A stretch of 19,867 nucleotides of DNA, from the NCBI GenBank assembly GCA_035544635.1, contig DATKDQ010000152.1:1-19867 (forward strand). Reading direction: 5' to 3'. A program made the position numbers and the translations under genes. This document shows positions 15,925-19,867 of this stretch, one piece after another. A model generated the notes under the pieces. It was not told where the DNA came from. It did no database searches and was given only the letters and a program-made list of their open reading frames with translations. Every line of letters begins with the position of its first letter. The first letter of the stretch is position 1. The stretch comes from DATAFT01 sp035544635. Its GTDB lineage: Bacteria; Acidobacteriota; Thermoanaerobaculia; Multivoradales; Multivoraceae.

Positions 15925-15962
15925 GGTAGCCGGAAGCGGCGCCGTCCGCGGCGCCGGCTACC
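15925..15962. terminator. bidirectional terminator stem-loop between convergent genes
   Basis: Outer arms GGTAGCC (15925-15931) and GGCTACC (15956-15962) and inner arms GGCGCCG (15938-15944) and CGGCGCC (15949-15955) give 14 base pairs around a TCCG tetraloop, with a six-base bulge (15932-15937) on one side. It sits exactly between the permease stop and the last codon of the leftward gene, so it can act in both directions. No T-tract is present on the plus strand. Confidence 0.75.
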
Positions 15963-16713
15963 CCCCGCCCTTCCCACCGATCCGCTGCAGATAGATCTTC
16001 AGCGCCTCCTTGCGCAGCACCTCGCGCGCATTGCCCATCTTGGCGAGGGTCTGGAGCTCGGGCGTGGGGAGCGTCGAGAGGTACTTGATCGCGAGCGGCG
16101 TCGGGGTCTTGGGGCTGCGCACGATGACCACGCGGATGTCGGCGTTCTGCATCCACTTGCTGTTGTCGGCGACGCGCTTCATGATGGCGCCCGTGGTGTG
16201 AGGCGACTTCGCGATCTCGAGGACCTCCGCCTCCTCGAGCCGCGGGTGGTTGAGCAGCCCGCCGAGCACCTCGGCGTTGTGGTCGCGCAGCAGGATCTGA
16301 CGCTCGGACCGCGATGCCTTCCTCGCTAGCAGCGCCTTCTGCTTGGGGTTCATGGTCTTGATGCGGAAGACCGGCGACACGCCGGCCTGCTCGCCGCCGT
16401 CGTCCTTGGTCGCCGCCGTCAGCCGCCGCTCGAGCTCGCGCTGCTTGAGATCGTTCCAGGAGTGGAGCTGGAACGCGGCGCCGACGCCCGCGGCACGCGG
16501 GAAGACCTGGATCGTCTCTGCCTCGAACGCGAAGCGGAAGCCGTCGGGGCCGGAGGCGGTGCACTGGAAGGTCTGATACTGGCGGGGCGGCTGCTCGAGG
16601 TCGAGGAAAAAACCCTGGTTCGACGCGGCCTCGCCGAAGAATCGCTCGATCTCGTCGGTCGCGTCGAACTCGAGGAGAAGAGCCCCGGCGTCGGGTTGGA
16701 GTGCGACCCTCAT
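15958..16713 (-). CDS. uncharacterised protein: PilZ-like N-terminus plus helical C-terminal domain
   Basis: 251 residues from ATG at 16713, 16 bases after the DJ-1 gene stop; a TTG at 16749 in frame would overlap that gene and is less likely. No signal peptide or membrane helix. Residues 1-80 are beta-rich (NQGFFLDLEQPPRQYQTFQC, FRFAFEAETIQVFP, VGAAFQL) and weakly resemble PilZ domains, but the c-di-GMP-binding RxxxR is not visible, so binding is doubtful. After a charged linker, about 130-245 is all-helical with short repeated units (LLNHPRLEEAEVLEIAKSP, TPTPLAIKYLSTLPTPELQTLAKM), reminiscent of HEAT or leucine-rich-variant repeats. I recognise the type as a recurring hypothetical protein of high-GC Gram-negatives, not a named family. 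Possibly a regulatory or scaffold protein (inference). Confidence 0.8.
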   Translation of the reverse strand: MRVALQPDAGALLLEFDATDEIERFFGEAASNQGFFLDLEQPPRQYQTFQCTASGPDGFRFAFEAETIQVFPRAAGVGAAFQLHSWNDLKQRELERRLTAATKDDGGEQAGVSPVFRIKTMNPKQKALLARKASRSERQILLRDHNAEVLGGLLNHPRLEEAEVLEIAKSPHTTGAIMKRVADNSKWMQNADIRVVIVRSPKTPTPLAIKYLSTLPTPELQTLAKMGNAREVLRKEALKIYLQRIGGKGGG

Positions 16714-16729
16714 CGCGCCCGGCTGCCGA

Positions 16730-17374
16730 TCAGATGGCTTCCGCGCCAACGCCGCCGGCCGCGGCCCCGCGCGGGTAGTCGATGTAGCGCGCGGTGCGGT
16801 CCGCGACCTCCTTGCCGAGCAGCTTCTCGACCACGTAGAACGTCATGTCGATTCCGGCCGCCACTCCGGCCGACGAGATGATCCCGTCGTCGACCCAGCG
16901 CGCGCCGCGTTCGACCGTGACGCCGCCGCCGAGAGCCTCGAGCTCCGCAATCGCGGCCCAGTGCGTGGTCGCGCGCTTGCCCTCGAGCAGGCCGGCCCTG
17001 GCGAGGAGCATGGAGCCGGTGCACACCGACGTGACCTGGCGCGCATCGCGGGCGATGGCGCGGATCCAGTCCAGGGTCTCCTCGTCCTGGAGCAGGGGCC
17101 GCGTGCCGAAGCCGCCTGGAACGACCAGGAGATCGATCCGGGGCGCGTCGGCGAACTCGTAGTCCGGAAGGACCCGCAGGCCGCCGGTCGCCGTGACCGG
17201 CCCCGCCGTCTTGGCCACGGTGAAGGGGCGAAACGGGGCGCCCTGGTCGGTGCGCAGCGCCTCGCGGCTGGGATCGACGCGGGTGCGCGAGAAGACCTCG
17301 AAGGGACCCGCGAAGTCGAGCACTTCCACCTGGTCGAAGATCAGGATCCCGACGTTCCAGGGCTCTTCGGGCAC
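16730..17374 (-). CDS. DJ-1/PfpI-family protein (isonitrile hydratase-like subgroup)
   Basis: 214 residues from GTG at 17374. The frame stays open to 17551, but the extra part encodes Ser/Ala-rich sequence antisense to a crotonase remnant, while family homology begins directly after the GTG (WNVGILIFDQVEVLDFAGPFEVF). Nucleophile Cys118 in the elbow SVCTGSMLLARAGLLEGKRATTHW, His138, and the conserved acidic residue in AGPFEVF are all present. SSAGVAAGIDMTFYVVEKLLG is typical of the GATase1_PfpI_2 subgroup that includes cyclohexyl-isocyanide hydratase and AraC-linked amidase-like domains. The enzyme activity cannot be assigned; glyoxalase-type or isonitrile hydratase activity are options. A TATACT box 6 bases before the GTG could give a leaderless mRNA. 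Confidence 0.88.
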   Translation of the reverse strand: MPEEPWNVGILIFDQVEVLDFAGPFEVFSRTRVDPSREALRTDQGAPFRPFTVAKTAGPVTATGGLRVLPDYEFADAPRIDLLVVPGGFGTRPLLQDEETLDWIRAIARDARQVTSVCTGSMLLARAGLLEGKRATTHWAAIAELEALGGGVTVERGARWVDDGIISSAGVAAGIDMTFYVVEKLLGKEVADRTARYIDYPRGAAAGGVGAEAI

Positions 17375-17380
17375 GGAGAG

Positions 17381-17386
17381 AGTATA
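17381..17386 (-). promoter_or_regulatory. possible -10 element for the DJ-1 gene
   Basis: On the minus strand TATACT ends six bases before the GTG at 17374, so transcription would begin at the start codon itself (leaderless). No recognisable -35 is found at 16-18 bp spacing. It stands out against very GC-rich surroundings, but a single hexamer is weak evidence. Confidence 0.3.
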
Positions 17387-17389
17387 GAC

Positions 17390-17561
17390 GAGCGACCGGG
17401 CGCCTACGGCGCTGTGAAGCGGGTGGAGCGAGAGCGAGACGCTCGAGTCGCAGATGGAGGTCGAAGCACGCGCCATCGCCGACGCGGCACGCAGCGCGGA
17501 CGGGCAGGAGGGCATCCGCGCGTTTCTGGAGAAGCGCCCGGCTCGGTTCAAGGGGAGGTAG
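17390..17561 (+). pseudogene. remnant of an enoyl-CoA hydratase/isomerase (crotonase) C-terminus, frameshifted
   Basis: Plus strand between two minus-strand genes. From 17427 to the TAG at 17559-17561 one frame encodes a stretch containing ESQMEVEARAIADAARSAD and ending in DGQEGIRAFLEKRPARFKGR, a classic crotonase C-terminus (EGxxAFLEKRxPxFxGR). Just upstream, in another frame (17390-17425), is ERPGAYGAVKRV, matching the GPTRAYGxVKR segment that precedes it in this family. A one-base gain, or two-base loss, near 17426 breaks the frame, and the N-terminal part, with CoA-binding and oxyanion-hole motifs, is absent: upstream is the DJ-1 gene on the other strand. It is a decayed gene fragment, about 55 of roughly 260 codons. 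Confidence 0.75.
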
Positions 17562-17572
17562 GCACCCCTCCG

Positions 17573-18412
17573 TCACTCCAGGGTGATGTTCAGGGAGCGG
17601 CACGCCGCAGGGAGGACCTCCTCGGCCGGCACCACGAGGTGGCGGAGGCTCGAGTGCGGCTGCTGGTGCGCGCCGGGGTCGATCGAGAGCAGGGTGGCGC
17701 CGGTGGCGAGGCCGCTCTGCAGGATGATGTCGGTGACCCCGACCGAGAAGCTGGTGCCGACGAAGGCGATCGTGGTCGCGGCGGCGGCGGCGCCGAGCAG
17801 CCGATCCCACTGGTAGTCGGCGTGATCGCCGTAGAACTCGTCGAACCATAGGACGTGGGGCCGCAGCGGCGCTTCGCACTCGGGGCAGCGGGGAAGCGTC
17901 TCCCACGAGGGATCGGCCTGAAAGGACGCGATGTCGAGCCGACCGAACGGCAGCGATCCGCTGGGCGCGCCCAGTCGGCAGCGGACAGCCGAGCAGCGCA
18001 CCCGGTCGGCGCTCCCGTGCACCTTGAGGAGGCGCGACGTGCCCGCCGCCTCGTGGAGGGTGTCGATGTTCTGCGTGACCAGGAGGAAGTCCTCGCCGCG
18101 CTCGCCCCGCGCGCGATCGATCGCGGCCAGCGCTCGATGGGCCGGGTTCGGCCGAGCGTCGCGGACGAGGTCGAAGCGCTCCAGGTACCAGCGCCAGCTC
18201 TCGACCGGGTCGCTCGCGAAGAACGCGAAGGTCGCGAGCTCGGTGAGGTCGCGTTTCCAGACGGCGTCGGGGTCGGTGCCGCGAAAGGTGGGGATGCCGC
18301 TCGCCAGGCTCACCCCGGCGCCGGTGACGACGAGTAGCAGGCCGTCGCGGTCGTCGAGCGCCTCCACCAGAAGGCGAGTCGATTCCTTCAGATCGCGCGT
18401 CGTCATCTCCAT
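17573..18412 (-). CDS. Sir2-family NAD-dependent protein deacylase (sirtuin)
   Basis: 279 residues from ATG 18412 (a second ATG two codons on). Motifs in order: NAD-binding GAGVSLASGIPTFRG (31-45), TQNID (113-117), catalytic His132 (KVHGS), zinc ligands Cys140, Cys145, Cys176 and Cys179, and GTSFSVG (219-225). Tyr76 and Arg79 (WYLER) match the Tyr-x-x-Arg of class III sirtuins such as SIRT5 and CobB, which favour succinyl- or malonyl-lysine. It removes acyl groups from lysines using NAD in the cytoplasm and releases nicotinamide. The gene starts 15 bases after the amidohydrolase stop; upstream GGGG/GGGA is a modest ribosome-binding sequence. It probably shares a transcript with the amidohydrolase. 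No transmembrane or signal segment. Confidence 0.93.
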   Translation of the reverse strand: MEMTTRDLKESTRLLVEALDDRDGLLLVVTGAGVSLASGIPTFRGTDPDAVWKRDLTELATFAFFASDPVESWRWYLERFDLVRDARPNPAHRALAAIDRARGERGEDFLLVTQNIDTLHEAAGTSRLLKVHGSADRVRCSAVRCRLGAPSGSLPFGRLDIASFQADPSWETLPRCPECEAPLRPHVLWFDEFYGDHADYQWDRLLGAAAAATTIAFVGTSFSVGVTDIILQSGLATGATLLSIDPGAHQQPHSSLRHLVVPAEEVLPAACRSLNITLE

Positions 18413-18427
18413 TCCCGGCCCCGGGGA

Positions 18428-19867
18428 TCACCCGCCCGTATCGGTGCTCTGGCGCGATCCCGCCGCCCTGTAGCCCGGCCCCCGGACGACTCTCCCGGGC
18501 AGCTCGCCCGTGTGCTCGGCGTCGCGCAGGACCTGAACGCCGTTCACCCAGACGTGCACCATCCCGGTGGCGTACTGGTGCGGCTGCTCGAACGTGGCAT
18601 GGTCCCGGATCTCCGCCGGGTCGAAGACGACCACGTCGGAGAAGTAGCCGGATTCGAGCTTGCCGCGGTCGGTGATCCCCAGGTTCTCCGCGGGCAGGCT
18701 GGTGAGCTTGCGGATCGCCTCCTCGAGCGGGAGGAGCTTCTCGTCGCGCACGTACTTCCCGAGCAGGCGAGCGAAGTTGCCGTAGGCGCGCGGATGAGTG
18801 CTGGCGTCGAGGAACGGTCCCTCGGGCGTCATCGAGGCGGCGTCGGACCCGAAGCTCACCCACTCGAGCGGGATCTGGCGGCGCACGTTCTCCTCGGACA
18901 TCATGAAGTACACGGCGTCGACGCGGCTGCCGTCCTCGATCACCAGGTCGATCGCGGCCTCCCACGGCTCCTTGCCGAGCTCCATCGCGACCTCGGCCAG
19001 CGTCCTGCCGATCAGCGGCCGCAGCGCGGGGTTGCGGAAGCCGACCAGTAGGATCCCCTCGGGGCCGGCGGCCTGGTACATGTTCTCCCAGCGGTCGGTG
19101 GCGGTGGTCATCTCCTCGCCGAGCCGTCGGCGGATGGCGGGATCCTGCATCCGCGCAATCCAGGCGGCGAGCCCTCCCTCCTGCACCCACGGCGGCATGG
19201 TCGCGTCGAGCCCGGTCGAGCCGGCGACGTAGGTGTACATGTCGGCGGTGACGCGCACGCCGGCGGCACGCGCCTGCTCGATCCTGCCGATGGCCCGATC
19301 GAGCTTCGACCAGTTCTCCTTTCCGGAGACCTTGAGGTGGTAGATCTCGGCGGGCAGCCCCGCCTCGCGCGCGATGGCGATGAGCTCGTCGATCCCCTCG
19401 AGCAGGCGCGCGCCCTCGCTGCGCAGATGCGAGATGTACATGCCACCGTACTCCGCGGCCACCTTGCACAGCTCGATCAGCTCCGAGGTCTCGGCGTAGA
19501 ACGCGGGAGCGTAGATCAGCGACGATCCGACGCCCATCGCCCCTTCCTCCATGGCGGTGCGCACCAGCGCCCGCATGCGCTCGAGTTCCTCGGGCGTGGG
19601 CGGTCGGTCCGCGTACCCCACTTCGTGGATGCGCACCGTGGTCGCGCCGACGAACGACGCGACGTTGGGTGAAACCCCCGAGCGCTCGAGGAAATCGAGG
19701 TACTCGCCGAGGGTCGTCCACTCGATCTCGTAGCGGATCGCGTCCTGCTGCTCGCGCTGCAGCCGCTTCATCTCGTCGTTCAAGGGCCCCATCGACATGC
19801 CCTCGCCGAACACCTCGAGGGTCACGCCCTGGCGGATGTCGCTCTGCGACCGGCCGTCGTGAATCAG
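18428..19867 (-). CDS. N-acyl-D-amino-acid deacylase (D-aminoacylase)-like amidohydrolase, 5' partial
   Basis: The frame runs off the right edge: codons upstream of the GTG at 19825 read LIHDGRSQSDIRQG, matching family sequence, so the true start is outside. About 479 residues are visible. Amidohydrolase metal and substrate residues seen: FGEGMSMGPL, YISHLRSEG, EIYHLKVSGKENW, FGSDAASMTPEGP and STHPRAYGNFARLLGKYV, followed by the closing PAENLGITDRGKLESGYFSDVVVFDP and a small beta domain. The first HxH motif should lie upstream of the window. Such enzymes hydrolyse N-acyl-D-amino acids or related amides; many are exported, but no signal peptide can be checked here. In classic D-aminoacylases the corresponding loop is GNCG with a metal-bridging Cys; here it is GEG, so Glu probably takes that place (inference). 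Confidence 0.9.
   Translation of the reverse strand: MIHDGRSQSDIRQGVTLEVFGEGMSMGPLNDEMKRLQREQQDAIRYEIEWTTLGEYLDFLERSGVSPNVASFVGATTVRIHEVGYADRPPTPEELERMRALVRTAMEEGAMGVGSSLIYAPAFYAETSELIELCKVAAEYGGMYISHLRSEGARLLEGIDELIAIAREAGLPAEIYHLKVSGKENWSKLDRAIGRIEQARAAGVRVTADMYTYVAGSTGLDATMPPWVQEGGLAAWIARMQDPAIRRRLGEEMTTATDRWENMYQAAGPEGILLVGFRNPALRPLIGRTLAEVAMELGKEPWEAAIDLVIEDGSRVDAVYFMMSEENVRRQIPLEWVSFGSDAASMTPEGPFLDASTHPRAYGNFARLLGKYVRDEKLLPLEEAIRKLTSLPAENLGITDRGKLESGYFSDVVVFDPAEIRDHATFEQPHQYATGMVHVWVNGVQVLRDAEHTGELPGRVVRGPGYRAAGSRQSTDTGG

Noticed and set aside
17375..17551. N-terminal extension of the DJ-1 protein
   Set aside because: The extension has no family homology, and the plus strand of the same DNA encodes a crotonase C-terminus relic.
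16710..19721. A 1003-codon minus-strand frame spanning the sirtuin and amidohydrolase genes
   Set aside because: Arg/Gly/Ala-rich out-of-frame shadow; the alternative frames contain intact sirtuin, DJ-1 and amidohydrolase motifs.
1..19867. CRISPR arrays, tRNA/rRNA genes, insertion sequences, toxin-antitoxin or phage-defence genes
   Set aside because: No regular repeat-spacer pattern, no RNA gene signatures and no transposase or defence domains were seen while reading both strands.

Overview
The window is a GC-rich (roughly 70% by eye) bacterial chromosome segment, densely packed and with many 4-nt start/stop overlaps. A TonB-dependent outer-membrane receptor, a lipoprotein signal peptide and an inner-membrane ABC export pump show a Gram-negative (diderm) organism. 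Several PQQ-type beta-propeller proteins, a GT4 enzyme with an N-terminal CxxC and a Glu-type D-aminoacylase-like amidohydrolase would fit Acidobacteriota or a similar high-GC lineage such as Myxococcota or Planctomycetota. That placement is inference and not secure. I see no rRNA, tRNA, CRISPR array, transposase or phage gene.

Positions 1-15918 are transcribed left to right. First come two coupled secreted PQQ-propeller proteins; the first is cut by the window edge and carries extra Ig-like and lectin-like domains. Then follow an iron-type alcohol dehydrogenase, a BamB-like eight-bladed propeller lipoprotein, a HemN/HemW/HutW-type radical SAM enzyme and a siderophore-type TonB receptor (3640-9734). 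This set looks like one uptake or modification module for a small molecule, possibly heme, a metal chelate or a quinone, but the substrate cannot be read from sequence. Short tandem duplications sharing the 9-mer ATGGTCTCC, in opposite orientation, lie at the two ends of the module.

Next is a tightly coupled four-gene operon (9862-15918): GT4 glycosyltransferase, hotdog-fold thioesterase, LolD/YbbA-type ATPase and a very large ten-helix YbbP/FtsX-type permease. Thioesterase plus YbbA/YbbP-like ABC pump recalls the tesA/ybbA/ybbP neighbourhood of Escherichia coli, but with a thioesterase of another fold and a glycosyltransferase added.

A strong stem-loop (15925-15962) separates this from a leftward gene group, in transcription order: D-aminoacylase-like amidohydrolase (5' end outside the window), sirtuin deacylase, DJ-1/PfpI-family protein and an uncharacterised two-domain protein. 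Between the sirtuin and DJ-1 genes, on the opposite strand, lies a frameshifted remnant of the C-terminus of an enoyl-CoA hydratase (17390-17561), a gene otherwise lost here.
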